From Candidatus Treponema excrementipullorum (GTDB taxonomy: Bacteria > Spirochaetota > Spirochaetia > Treponematales > Treponemataceae), in NCBI GenBank assembly GCA_018883625.1, contig JAHLFV010000084.1, forward strand, positions 1-18,111: a DNA stretch of 18,111 bases. The letters are read 5' to 3'. Within the stretch, counting starts at the first letter, position 1, and each line of letters starts with the position of its first letter. Under the pieces are notes generated by a model. The model did no database searches and was not told where the DNA came from. It worked only from the letters and a program-made list of their open reading frames with translations. Positions 1-8,513 of the stretch are shown piece after piece. Made by a program: the position numbers and the translations under genes.

Positions 1-41
1 TGTCTGTGTATACATAATGCCTAGGTTAAGGAGAAGATAAT

Positions 42-419
42 ATGGCAGCTCTTACTACAGAACAAATTTTAGACGCTATTGCTTCAATGACTGTATTGGA
101 AGCATCTGAGCTTGTAAAAGCTATGGAAGAAAAATTCGGTGTTACAGCCGCAGCTCCCGTTATGGTAGCCGGTGCAGCAGCTGGTGCAGCTCCTGCAGCT
201 GAAGAACAGACAGAATTCAATGTTTCTCTTGAAAGTGCAGGAGATCAGAAGATCGCTGTTATCAAGGCTGTTAGAGCATTGACAGGTCTTGGTTTGAAAG
301 AAGCAAAAGACTTGGTTGAAGGTGCTCCCAAAGTTCTTAAAGAAGCTGTTTCTAAGGAAGAAGCAGAAAAAATTAAGAAAGAAATCGAAGCAGCAGGCGG
401 CGTTGTTAAAATTGCATAA
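42..419 (+). CDS. rplL: 50S ribosomal protein L7/L12
   Basis: This is the stalk protein of the large ribosomal subunit. As dimers on L10 it recruits and stimulates the translational GTPases (EF-Tu, EF-G, IF2). The 125-residue product has the family's three parts: a helical N-terminal dimerisation domain (about 1-35), an Ala/Pro-rich hinge (about 38-54, AAAPVMVAGAAAGAAPAA), and a compact C-terminal factor-binding domain. The last contains the typical KIAVIKAVRALTGLGLKEAK stretch and ends GGVVKIA. The ATG follows AAGGAGA by 7 bases. It is the first complete gene of the window and lies upstream of rpoB, as in most bacteria. The usual upstream partner rplJ would lie off the left edge. Length and sequence are ordinary. 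Confidence 0.98.
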   Translation: MAALTTEQILDAIASMTVLEASELVKAMEEKFGVTAAAPVMVAGAAAGAAPAAEEQTEFNVSLESAGDQKIAVIKAVRALTGLGLKEAKDLVEGAPKVLKEAVSKEEAEKIKKEIEAAGGVVKIA

Positions 420-435
420 TGCAGACATACTGCTG

Positions 436-464
436 GTGGCCGTGCCGTTTACTGGCATGGCCAC
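436..464 (+). promoter_or_regulatory. Strong stem-loop after rplL (possible attenuator or RNA-processing site)
   Basis: An 11-bp stem with one G-U pair (436-446 with 454-464) closes a 7-base loop (GTTTACT). It starts 16 bases after the rplL stop. The bases that follow are A-rich, not U-rich, so it does not look like a complete intrinsic terminator. The rplL-rpoB gap of E. coli carries an attenuator and an RNase III site, and this hairpin occupies the same position. A similar role is inference. Confidence 0.6.
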
Positions 465-501
465 AAAAATTAATGAATCTGAATTCTCAGTTTGTTGAAA
501 T

Positions 502-530
502 GCTACCGGAATTGTCATATTCGCGGTAGC
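502..530 (+). promoter_or_regulatory. Second stem-loop in the rplL-rpoB gap
   Basis: GCTACCG (502-508) pairs with CGGTAGC (524-530). The stem continues inward as GAAT (509-512) with ATTC (519-522), leaving G523 bulged and a 6-base loop, for 11 bp in total. It ends 27 bases before the rpoB ribosome-binding site. With the hairpin at 436-464 it forms a two-hairpin leader for rpoB. No U-tract follows. Control of rpoBC output relative to rplL is the obvious hypothesis, but nothing here proves it. Confidence 0.55.
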
Positions 531-569
531 TACATTTGTTATGAAGTCACATCAGTCAAGGGGGATTTG

Positions 570-3500
570 ATGTTCGCAAAGAGCCGGACGATCAACCGTC
601 AGTACATTGGTAAAAATATCCAGAATTTCATGGAATTGCCTAATCTTATTGATATTCAGCTTTCTTCATATGAAAGTTTTTTGCAGAGAGAAAAACTGGA
701 TAAACATGAAGCGCTCGCAGAGCAAGGACTCCAAGAAGTTTTTTCTTCCACATTTCCTATAGAGAGTCCAAACGGGGATATGTCCCTAGAATACGATTAT
801 TACGAACTTGACGTAGATAATATAAAATTTTCTGAACTGGAATGCAAGCAAAAAGGATTGACCTACTCTGTTCCGTTAAAAGCCCGAATCAACTTGAACT
901 TTCAGAGTACCGGAGAGATCCGCCAAAAAGATATATACATGGGTGATATTCCCTTGATGACTGATCGGGGAACATTTATCATTAACGGTGCCGAGCGTGT
1001 CGTTGTATCACAGATACATCGTTCTCCCGGTGTTATTTTCAGCAATGAGAAGGGCGTTTATTCCAGCCGCATTATTCCCTATAAGGGAAGTTGGCTGGAA
1101 TTTGAAATCGATTCCAAAAAAGAACTTATTTACGCAAAAATTGACAGAAAAAAACGTATTTTGGGAACGATTTTCCTGCGTGCTTTGGGATATTCTTCCA
1201 GAGAAGAAATTATCCGTTGTTTTTACGATACGGAACAAGTAACATTGGAAGACACAGAAGAGTCTCGGGAATCTTTGGTAAACAGGGTTCTTGCTGAGGC
1301 TGTATATGTTACAGATCCCGAAAGTGGTGAACAGAAAAAACTGTTTCGTGCCGGCGAAAAACTCCATCTTCATAACTTAGATGATTTGATTCTTCACAAT
1401 ATTAAGGACTTAACCGTTATTCGTTTTGGTGAACCCAAAAACGATGATGATAAATCCTTGAGTTCTCAGATGATTATCAACTGTTTTGAACGGGAAGAAA
1501 TCAGGTTCGCAAAAGAAGGTTTTGAATCAGATGAACCGACACGGGAAGATGCTTTGTCTGCCGTATACTCAGTTCTTCTTCCCGGGGAGCCTATCACTGT
1601 GGAGAGTGCAGAAAAAGATTTGATGTCTATGTTCTTCTCTCTCCGTCGTTATGATTTGGGAAGAGTCGGTCGTTATAAGTTAAACAAAAAATTTGACTAT
1701 GATGTAGAGTATGAAGATCACACTTTGGTTAAGGAAGATATTATCTCCACGATGAAATATCTCATTAAGGTATATGCCGGAGATGCAAAGTGTGACGATA
1801 TTGACCACTTGGGTAACCGTCGTGTCCGTTCTGTAGGTGAGTTGATGACAACACAGCTTAAAACAGCTTTCTCTCGCATGGAACGCATCGCCAAAGAACG
1901 AATGGGGCAAAAAGAAACCGAAACGATGAAGCCTCAGGATTTGATTTCAATCAAACCGATTGTTGCTTCCATTAAGGAATTCTTTGGTTCTAGTCAGTTG
2001 TCCCAGTTCATGGATCAGGTAAATCCCTTGGCTGAGTTGACTCACAAAAGACGTCTAAATGCTTTAGGTCCCGGTGGTCTTTCCAGAGACAGAGCTGGTA
2101 TCGAAGTGCGTGACGTTCACTATACTCACTACGGACGTATGTGTCCTATTGAAACTCCAGAAGGTCCGAATATCGGTTTGATCGTTTCATTGGCAATTTA
2201 TACCCGCGTAAACGAGTATGGTTTCTTGGAAGCTCCTTATCGCAGAATTGAAAACGGTAAGGCAACAACTCAGGTAGATTATTTGTCTGCTATGGATGAA
2301 GACCGGTATTACATCGGACAAGCTGCCGTTAATTTGAATGAAGACGGAACCTTCTCTACAGATCAGCTTTCTTGTCGTCATCAGGGTGACTATACCACCC
2401 GTTCTCCGGCAGATATCCAGTATATGGACGTTTCACCGAAACAGATTATTTCTGTTTCTGCTGCTCTTGTTCCCTTCTTGGAGCACGACGACGCTAACCG
2501 TGCATTGATGGGTTCAAACATGCAGCGTCAGGCAGTTCCTTTGTTATTCCCTGAACCACCTCACGTTGGAACCGGTATGGAAGGAAAGTGTGCGTATGAT
2601 TCCGGTGTATTGATTAAAGCAAGACGGGCCGGTGAAGTTGTTTACGTTACATCAGAGGAGATTCGTGTTCGTCCAGATGGGGCATCTTCTGCCGATGAGT
2701 TTGACAGTTATAACTTGCTCAAATACCAGAGAACAAACCAAGATACTTGTTATCACCAAAGACCGGTAGTAGAGGTTGGTCAAAAAGTAGAATTCGGTAC
2801 CGTGCTTGCAGACGGTCCTGCAACCTTTAACGGTGAACTGGCCTTGGGTAGAAATATTCTTGTTGGATTCGTTCCTTGGAACGGATACAACTATGAGGAC
2901 GCTATTTTGATTTCTCAGCGTGTTGTTAAGGACGATATGTTCACTTCAATACATATCAAGGAATTTACAACAGAAATTCGGGAAACAAAACTTGGTCCTG
3001 AAAAAATAACCAGAGATATTCCTAACACCAGTGAAAAGAATTTGGATAACTTGGATGTTGAAGGTATCATCCGGGTTGGTGCAAAAGTTCGTTCCGGAGA
3101 TATTTTGGTTGGTAAAACCACACCCAAAAGCGAAACAGAGACAACTCCAGAGTTTAAGCTTTTGAATTCTATCTTTGGTGAAAAGGCCAAAGAGGTTCGG
3201 GACAGTTCTTTGCGAGTTCCCCACGGTGTAGAAGGAACAATTATCGATGTTCAGCGCCTCCGCCGCACGGAAGGTGATGACCTTAATCCCGGTGTTGATG
3301 AAGTGGTTAAAGTTCTTATCGCCATCAAACGTAAGCTCCGAGAGGGAGACAAGATGGCTGGTCGTCACGGAAACAAAGGTATTGTTGCCCGAATTTTGCC
3401 TGTAGAAGACATGCCTTATTTAGAAGACGGTACACCGCTAGATATTTGTTTGAATCCGTTAGGTGTTCCTTCCCGAATGAATATCGGTCAGATCATGGAA

Positions 3501-4091
3501 TCAGAATTAGGACTGGCCGGTAAATTCCTGAACGAATGGTATGAGGCTCCTGTTTTCCAGTCTCCTACAAATGAACAGATCGCTGCTAAACTTGTAGAGG
3601 CAGGTTTTAATGCCAATTCAAAGGCTGTTCTTCGGGATGGACGTACCGGAGAACCTTTCAAGAATGAGGTGTTTGTAGGTGTTATCTACTTTATGAAACT
3701 TCATCACCTCGTTGATGAAAAAATGCACGCTCGTTCTACCGGTCCTTATTCACTGGTTACCCAGCAACCCTTGGGAGGTAAAGCCCAGTTTGGTGGTCAG
3801 CGATTGGGAGAAATGGAGGTATGGGCTCTGGAAGCTTACGGTGCTGCCAATACACTTCAGGAATTGCTTACAATTAAGTCAGACGACATGAATGGTCGTT
3901 CAAAGATATATGAATCTATCGTAAAGGGCGAGCCTTCTACTGCTGCCGGTGTACCAGAGTCTTTCAACGTACTTGTACAAGAGTTGCGAGGCTTGGCTTT
4001 AGATTTTACGATTTATGACGCAAAGGGTAAGCAGATACCTCTTACAGAAAGAGACGATGAGCTCATTAAAAAGACAAGCTCTGATTTCTAA
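570..4091 (+). CDS. rpoB: DNA-directed RNA polymerase subunit beta
   Basis: This is the beta subunit of core RNA polymerase, forming with beta' the catalytic cleft for RNA synthesis. The start at 570 (MFAKSRTINR) follows AAGGGGG at 558-564 with 5-base spacing. An upstream in-frame non-ATG extension to 492 runs through the second leader hairpin and has no family resemblance. The 1173-residue product has the rifampicin-pocket region (GSSQLSQFMDQ, then HKRRLNALGPGG), the ETPEGPNIGLI segment, and the active-site stretch KMAGRHGNKG (about 928-937). Its lysines K928 and K936 correspond to E. coli K1065 and K1073. It is shorter than E. coli beta (1342), so it lacks some lineage-specific insertions. 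Asn497 stands where E. coli has Ser531, a substitution described in spirochaetes and tied to natural rifampicin resistance. rpoC starts 12 bases after its stop. Confidence 0.98.
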   Translation: MFAKSRTINRQYIGKNIQNFMELPNLIDIQLSSYESFLQREKLDKHEALAEQGLQEVFSSTFPIESPNGDMSLEYDYYELDVDNIKFSELECKQKGLTYSVPLKARINLNFQSTGEIRQKDIYMGDIPLMTDRGTFIINGAERVVVSQIHRSPGVIFSNEKGVYSSRIIPYKGSWLEFEIDSKKELIYAKIDRKKRILGTIFLRALGYSSREEIIRCFYDTEQVTLEDTEESRESLVNRVLAEAVYVTDPESGEQKKLFRAGEKLHLHNLDDLILHNIKDLTVIRFGEPKNDDDKSLSSQMIINCFEREEIRFAKEGFESDEPTREDALSAVYSVLLPGEPITVESAEKDLMSMFFSLRRYDLGRVGRYKLNKKFDYDVEYEDHTLVKEDIISTMKYLIKVYAGDAKCDDIDHLGNRRVRSVGELMTTQLKTAFSRMERIAKERMGQKETETMKPQDLISIKPIVASIKEFFGSSQLSQFMDQVNPLAELTHKRRLNALGPGGLSRDRAGIEVRDVHYTHYGRMCPIETPEGPNIGLIVSLAIYTRVNEYGFLEAPYRRIENGKATTQVDYLSAMDEDRYYIGQAAVNLNEDGTFSTDQLSCRHQGDYTTRSPADIQYMDVSPKQIISVSAALVPFLEHDDANRALMGSNMQRQAVPLLFPEPPHVGTGMEGKCAYDSGVLIKARRAGEVVYVTSEEIRVRPDGASSADEFDSYNLLKYQRTNQDTCYHQRPVVEVGQKVEFGTVLADGPATFNGELALGRNILVGFVPWNGYNYEDAILISQRVVKDDMFTSIHIKEFTTEIRETKLGPEKITRDIPNTSEKNLDNLDVEGIIRVGAKVRSGDILVGKTTPKSETETTPEFKLLNSIFGEKAKEVRDSSLRVPHGVEGTIIDVQRLRRTEGDDLNPGVDEVVKVLIAIKRKLREGDKMAGRHGNKGIVARILPVEDMPYLEDGTPLDICLNPLGVPSRMNIGQIMESELGLAGKFLNEWYEAPVFQSPTNEQIAAKLVEAGFNANSKAVLRDGRTGEPFKNEVFVGVIYFMKLHHLVDEKMHARSTGPYSLVTQQPLGGKAQFGGQRLGEMEVWALEAYGAANTLQELLTIKSDDMNGRSKIYESIVKGEPSTAAGVPESFNVLVQELRGLALDFTIYDAKGKQIPLTERDDELIKKTSSDF

Positions 4092-4103
4092 TAGGAGAAA
4101 AGA

Positions 4104-7100
4104 ATGCGGGATATTCAAGATTTTGATAGTTTGATGATAAAACTGGCTTCTCCGGAAGCCATCCGTTCGTGGTCTTACGGTGAAGTTAAAAAACCGGAAA
4201 CCATAAATTACCGTACTCTTCGTCCGGAAAAAGAAGGTCTTTTTTGTGAACGAATTTTCGGTACCACAAAAGAGTGGGAATGTTTTTGCGGTAAATTTAA
4301 ATCAATACGATACAAGGGTGTTGTTTGTGATCGCTGTGGTGTTGAAGTTACCCACTTCAAAGTCCGCCGTGAGCGTATGGGACACATCGAGTTAGCCGCT
4401 CCCGTTTCCCATATTTGGTATTATCGCTCTGTGCCGTCAAGAATGGGTCTTTTGTTAGACTTGCAGGTAAACGCATTGAAGGCTGTTCTGTATTACGAAA
4501 AATACATTGTTATTGATGCCGGTGATACGGACTTGAAGAAAATGCAGCTTCTGACAGAAGATGAGTACATGGAAGCTCAGGAACGCTATGGCGGTTCTTT
4601 CTCTGCCGGTATGGGTGCTGAAGCAATTAAAACATTGTTAGAAAACCTTAACTTGGATGAGTTGGCTGCAGAATTGCGCCTCAAAATGGAAGAGAAAGGT
4701 GCAAAAAGCGATAAGCGTCTCTTAAAACGAATTGAAATTGTAGAAAACTTCAGATCTTCCGGTAATAAGTGTTCTTGGATGATTTTGGATGTTATTCCCG
4801 TTATTCCGCCTGATTTGCGTCCTATGGTACAGTTGGACGGAGGACGTTTTGCAACATCTGACTTAAATGATTTGTATCGTCGTGTAATCAACAGAAACAA
4901 TCGTTTAAAGAGATTGATGCAGCTTTCCGCTCCCGATATTATCATCAGAAACGAAAAACGAATGTTGCAGGAAGCTGTCGATGCCTTGTTTGACAACTCA
5001 AAGAGAAAGCGTGTTGTTAAAGGTGCCTCTAACAGACCGTTAAAGTCAATTTCCGATATGTTAAAGGGAAAACAAGGTCGTTTCCGTCAGAATTTGTTGG
5101 GTAAGCGCGTTGACTACTCCGGTCGTTCCGTTATCGTTGTAGGTCCTGAATTAAAGCTTTGGCAGTGTGGTTTGCCTACAAAAATGGCCTTGGAGTTGTT
5201 CAAACCTTTTATCATGAGAAAGCTTCAGGATAAAAAAATTGTTTACAACGTAAAAAAAGCTAAAATGTTGGTAGAGCAGGAAGCTCCCGAAGTATTTAAT
5301 ATTTTGGATGAAGTTGTTCGGGAACATCCCGTTTTGTTGAACCGTGCACCTACCTTGCACCGATTGGGTATTCAGGCTTTTGAGCCTGTTTTGGTAGAAG
5401 GTAAAGCTATTAAACTACATCCTCTTGTTTGTCACGCCTTTAACGCTGACTTTGACGGTGACCAGATGGCTGTTCATGTTCCTTTGACACAGGCTGCTCA
5501 GATGGAATGTTGGACTTTGATGCTCTCTGCACGCAACTTGCTGGACCCGGCTAACGGTCAAACAATTGTATATCCTTCTCAGGATATGGTATTGGGAATT
5601 TACTATTTGACAAAAATAAAGCCTACCGGAAAAGGTACAGGAAAGACTTTTTCTTCAGAAGAAGAAGTTTTTATGGCTGCAGAGGTAGGTAGTATTGAGT
5701 GGCAGTCAGAAATTAAAGTTCCCGTTAGAAAAGCTCCTTACAATGGAAAAGTTATTTCTACAACAGCCGGTCGCTTAAAGTTTAATGAAGAAATGCCTGA
5801 CGAAGTAGAGTTTGTTAACGAATTGTTGGGTGATAAAAAACTGAAAGAGCTTATTGAGCGTGTATACCGAGACAAAGGTGCTTGGTTGACCGTTCAGATG
5901 TTGGACGCTATCAAAGCTGTCGGTTACAAATATGCTACTTTCTTCGGTGCAACTATTTCTATGGATGATATCCTTATTCCTGAAGAAAAAGCAGAAATGG
6001 TTAGCACAGCCAACAAAGAAGTAGAAAAAATCGAAAAGCAGTGCGATGACGGTATTATTACTCAGGATGAGCGTTATAACCGAATTTGTAACATTTGGGC
6101 TAAGACAAACGAAGAGCTTACAAATATCATGATGAAGCACATGGAAAAGGACAAAGATGGATTTAATACCATTTACATGATGTCCGACTCCGGTGCCCGT
6201 GGTAGCCGAAACCAGATTCGTCAGCTTGCTGCTATGCGTGGTTTGATGGCTAAACCTAACGGAGATATTATTGAGCTTCCTATTCGTTCAAACTTTAAGG
6301 AAGGTTTGTCTGTTATCGAGTTCTTTATCTCAACAAACGGTGCCCGAAAAGGTCTTTCCGATACGGCTCTTAAGACTGCAAACGCCGGTTATTTGACTCG
6401 TCGTCTTGTTGATATTGCTCAGGATGTAGTTGTTAATGAAGAAGACTGCGGTACCATCAACGGCGTTGAATATTCTGCTGTTAAAGAGGGCGATGAGGTT
6501 ATCAAGTCTTTGGAAAGCAGAATTGCCGGTCGTTACACATTGGAACGGGTTCTGCACCCCATTACTCACGAATTGCTTTGTGATGTAAACGAATACATTA
6601 CCGATGAACTGGCAAAGAAAATCGATCAGGCTGGTGTAGAAAAAGTAAAGGTAAGAACCGTATTGACTTGTGAAAGTCGCTTGGGTGTCTGTTGTAAGTG
6701 TTACGGACGGAACTTGGCCAGAAATAAAATCGTAGAAATCGGTGAAGCCGTAGGTATCATCGCTGCACAGTCCATCGGTCAGCCAGGTACACAGTTGACC
6801 ATGCGTACGTTCCACGTTGGTGGTGTTGCTTCCAAGAGCAGTGAAGATAACCGCATTGTATTGAAATATCCCGCTTTGGTAGAAAGAGTTGAAGCCAGAG
6901 CTTGGGTTGAAATGGCAAACGGTGATTGGCTCTTTACACGAAAAGGTTTTATCTATGTTGCAAAAGTAATAGAGCGATTTGATATAGCTGAAGGCGATGT
7001 TCTGAAGGTAGAAAACGGAGCCAGAGTTTCCAAGGATACTTTGCTTATTGAGCGTCAGGGAACACAAATTACGGCTCCCGATGTGGCTCGTATTGTCGTT

Positions 7101-8345
7101 CAGGATAAGGTTCTGTACTTGGTAAGTAGCGAACAAAAAATCGAGATCCAAAACGGTTCAACTGTAATGGTTCATGAGGGTGACTTTGTTCCTGCAAATC
7201 AGACATTGGCAACAGTTGATCTGTACTCAGATCCTATTATTGCCGAATGTTCTGGATATGTTCACTATTACGACATTATTCCCGGTTCTACTTTGGATGA
7301 GGAAATTTCCGAATTAGGTAAAACCGAGAAAACCATCAGTGGTACACACTTGGATACAAAACAGCCTCGTATCGGTATTTCTGATGAAAACGGTAGCGAG
7401 TTGGGAAGTTATTATTTGCCGGCCGGTGCAATTTTGCTTGTTGATGACAATACTCCCATTACAAAGGGAACAATTATTGCAAAGAGCCCCAAAGAAGCTA
7501 CAAAAACAAACGATATTACCGGTGGTTTGCCCCGTGTTTCAGAGTTATTTGAAGCCCGTAAGCCGAAAACCCCTGCCGTATTGGCACAAATTACCGGAGT
7601 TGTTCACTTCAAAGGTATTGCTAAAGGTAAGCGGTTGATTTCTGTTAAAGATGTGTACGGTAAAGAGTACGAGCATCAAGTTCCCATGGGACGTCGTTTG
7701 ATTGTCCGTGACGGTGATGAGGTTGTAGCCGGAGAAAAACTTTGTGACGGTGTAATGAGTCCTCACGATATTTTGGCAATTCTCGGTGAAAACGCTTTGC
7801 AGAATTACCTTATGGACGAGATTCAGCAAGTGTACCGGGCACAGGGTGTAACTATCAATGATAAACATATCGGTGTTATTATCCGACAGATGTTGCGGAA
7901 AGTTGAAATTGTATCTGTAGGAAACTCCAAGTTTATCTACGGACAGCAAGTTGACAAGTACAAGTTCCATGAAGAGAATAGGCGTGTACTTGAAAACGGT
8001 GGTAAGCCGGCAATTGCACGACCTATGTTCCAAGGTATTACAAAATCAGCCTTGAATATAGATTCGTTTATTTCAGCAGCATCATTCCAGGAAACAACCC
8101 GAGTTTTGACGAATGCTGCTATTGCCGGGTCTGTGGATAATCTCCACGGTTTGAAAGAAAACGTAACTATCGGACATTTGATTCCGGCTGGAACAGGTAT
8201 CCGAAACTACAGAAACATTAAGTTGTATGATGATAATACATCTGACTTAGACATTCAGATGAATGAAATCATAGAACGTCATCGTCTAGAAAGGGAACAG
8301 GAAGCTCTTAACATTGAAACCAATTTCGATGTTGATGAAGAATAA
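4104..8345 (+). CDS. rpoC: DNA-directed RNA polymerase subunit beta'
   Basis: This is the beta' subunit carrying the catalytic magnesium site. The product is 1413 residues. An N-terminal zinc site uses C60, C62, C75 and C78. The absolutely conserved NADFDGD loop is at 447-453, with Mg-binding Asp449, Asp451 and Asp453. The second zinc site uses C782, C856, C863 and C866. The trigger-loop N-terminal helix follows (QSIGQPGTQLTMRTFH, from about 889). Between it and the C-terminal part (GGLPRVSELFEARKP) lies an insertion of some 200 residues, in the place of the E. coli SI3 insertion. Gln893 occupies the position of the Glu in the usual QSIGEPGTQ motif. The ATG follows AGGAGA at the end of rpoB, so the two subunits are translated from one transcript. 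A terminator follows directly. Confidence 0.98.
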   Translation: MRDIQDFDSLMIKLASPEAIRSWSYGEVKKPETINYRTLRPEKEGLFCERIFGTTKEWECFCGKFKSIRYKGVVCDRCGVEVTHFKVRRERMGHIELAAPVSHIWYYRSVPSRMGLLLDLQVNALKAVLYYEKYIVIDAGDTDLKKMQLLTEDEYMEAQERYGGSFSAGMGAEAIKTLLENLNLDELAAELRLKMEEKGAKSDKRLLKRIEIVENFRSSGNKCSWMILDVIPVIPPDLRPMVQLDGGRFATSDLNDLYRRVINRNNRLKRLMQLSAPDIIIRNEKRMLQEAVDALFDNSKRKRVVKGASNRPLKSISDMLKGKQGRFRQNLLGKRVDYSGRSVIVVGPELKLWQCGLPTKMALELFKPFIMRKLQDKKIVYNVKKAKMLVEQEAPEVFNILDEVVREHPVLLNRAPTLHRLGIQAFEPVLVEGKAIKLHPLVCHAFNADFDGDQMAVHVPLTQAAQMECWTLMLSARNLLDPANGQTIVYPSQDMVLGIYYLTKIKPTGKGTGKTFSSEEEVFMAAEVGSIEWQSEIKVPVRKAPYNGKVISTTAGRLKFNEEMPDEVEFVNELLGDKKLKELIERVYRDKGAWLTVQMLDAIKAVGYKYATFFGATISMDDILIPEEKAEMVSTANKEVEKIEKQCDDGIITQDERYNRICNIWAKTNEELTNIMMKHMEKDKDGFNTIYMMSDSGARGSRNQIRQLAAMRGLMAKPNGDIIELPIRSNFKEGLSVIEFFISTNGARKGLSDTALKTANAGYLTRRLVDIAQDVVVNEEDCGTINGVEYSAVKEGDEVIKSLESRIAGRYTLERVLHPITHELLCDVNEYITDELAKKIDQAGVEKVKVRTVLTCESRLGVCCKCYGRNLARNKIVEIGEAVGIIAAQSIGQPGTQLTMRTFHVGGVASKSSEDNRIVLKYPALVERVEARAWVEMANGDWLFTRKGFIYVAKVIERFDIAEGDVLKVENGARVSKDTLLIERQGTQITAPDVARIVVQDKVLYLVSSEQKIEIQNGSTVMVHEGDFVPANQTLATVDLYSDPIIAECSGYVHYYDIIPGSTLDEEISELGKTEKTISGTHLDTKQPRIGISDENGSELGSYYLPAGAILLVDDNTPITKGTIIAKSPKEATKTNDITGGLPRVSELFEARKPKTPAVLAQITGVVHFKGIAKGKRLISVKDVYGKEYEHQVPMGRRLIVRDGDEVVAGEKLCDGVMSPHDILAILGENALQNYLMDEIQQVYRAQGVTINDKHIGVIIRQMLRKVEIVSVGNSKFIYGQQVDKYKFHEENRRVLENGGKPAIARPMFQGITKSALNIDSFISAASFQETTRVLTNAAIAGSVDNLHGLKENVTIGHLIPAGTGIRNYRNIKLYDDNTSDLDIQMNEIIERHRLEREQEALNIETNFDVDEE

Positions 8346-8352
8346 CGTTTTA

Positions 8353-8386
8353 ACCGCAGTGAATTGACACTGCGGTCCTTTCTTTG
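8353..8386 (+). terminator. Rho-independent terminator after rpoC
   Basis: A perfect 9-bp stem, ACCGCAGTG (8353-8361) with CACTGCGGT (8368-8376), has a 6-base loop (AATTGA) and is followed by CCTTTCTTTG. It begins 8 bases after the rpoC stop. The U-run is interrupted by C, so termination may be incomplete. Confidence 0.75.
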
Positions 8387-8393
8387 ATATACT
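8364..8393 (+). promoter_or_regulatory. Candidate promoter overlapping the rpoC terminator
   Basis: A perfect -35 hexamer TTGACA (8364-8369) lies across the loop and 3' arm of the rpoC terminator. It is followed after 18 bases by TATACT (8388-8393), a 5/6 match to the -10 hexamer. Start would be near 8400, leaving a leader of about 114 bases before rpsL. The geometry is good; activity is not shown by sequence alone. Confidence 0.5.
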
Positions 8394-8432
8394 GCCACCG
8401 CTGTAATGTAATTTTAGCGGTACGTGGAAATG

Positions 8433-8461
8433 TTGACTGTCTTAGACAGTTTGACTATATA
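8433..8461 (+). promoter_or_regulatory. Promoter of rpsL-rpsG with an operator-like dyad in the spacer
   Basis: TTGACT (8433-8438) and TATATA (8456-8461) are separated by exactly 17 bases, a good sigma-70 type promoter with start near 8468. The spacer holds a perfect inverted repeat, ACTGTC-TTA-GACAGT (8436-8450), overlapping the end of the -35 hexamer. A dyad there could bind a regulator that blocks or reshapes the promoter, but no regulator is identifiable in this window. Confidence 0.55.
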
Positions 8462-8472
8462 GGGTTTGCCAA

Positions 8473-8501
8473 ATTTTGCCGGAGTGCTGCCGGCGCAAAA
8501 T
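8473..8501 (+). promoter_or_regulatory. Leader stem-loop before the rpsL ribosome-binding site
   Basis: ATTTTGC (8473-8479) pairs with GCAAAAT (8495-8501), with an inner CGG/CCG. An alternative register pairs GCCGG (8478-8482) with CCGGC (8490-8494). The stem abuts the AGGAG of rpsL at 8502-8506, so its folding would affect access to that site. It is a candidate translational control element. Confidence 0.45.
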
Positions 8502-8513
8502 AGGAGAAGGCTA

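Noticed and set aside
1..41. Possible 3' end of rplJ upstream of rplL
   Set aside because: All three frames reach a stop before rplL, but too few codons are visible to recognise L10 or choose a frame.
495..523. Possible rpoB promoter TTGAAA with a 17-base spacer
   Set aside because: The -10 would be TATTCG, a poor match, and both elements lie in the hairpin at 502-530.
492..569. N-terminal extension of RpoB from a TTG at 492
   Set aside because: It runs through a stem-loop, has no family similarity, and the ATG at 570 has AAGGGGG upstream.
6330..7151. Long minus-strand open frame (273 codons) inside rpoC
   Set aside because: It is a shadow of the rpoC reading frame: no ribosome-binding site, low-complexity composition and no recognisable domain.
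8466..8513. N-terminal extension of S12 from a TTG at 8466
   Set aside because: It covers the leader hairpin, and S12 proteins start at the ATG equivalent to 8514, which has its own AGGAG.
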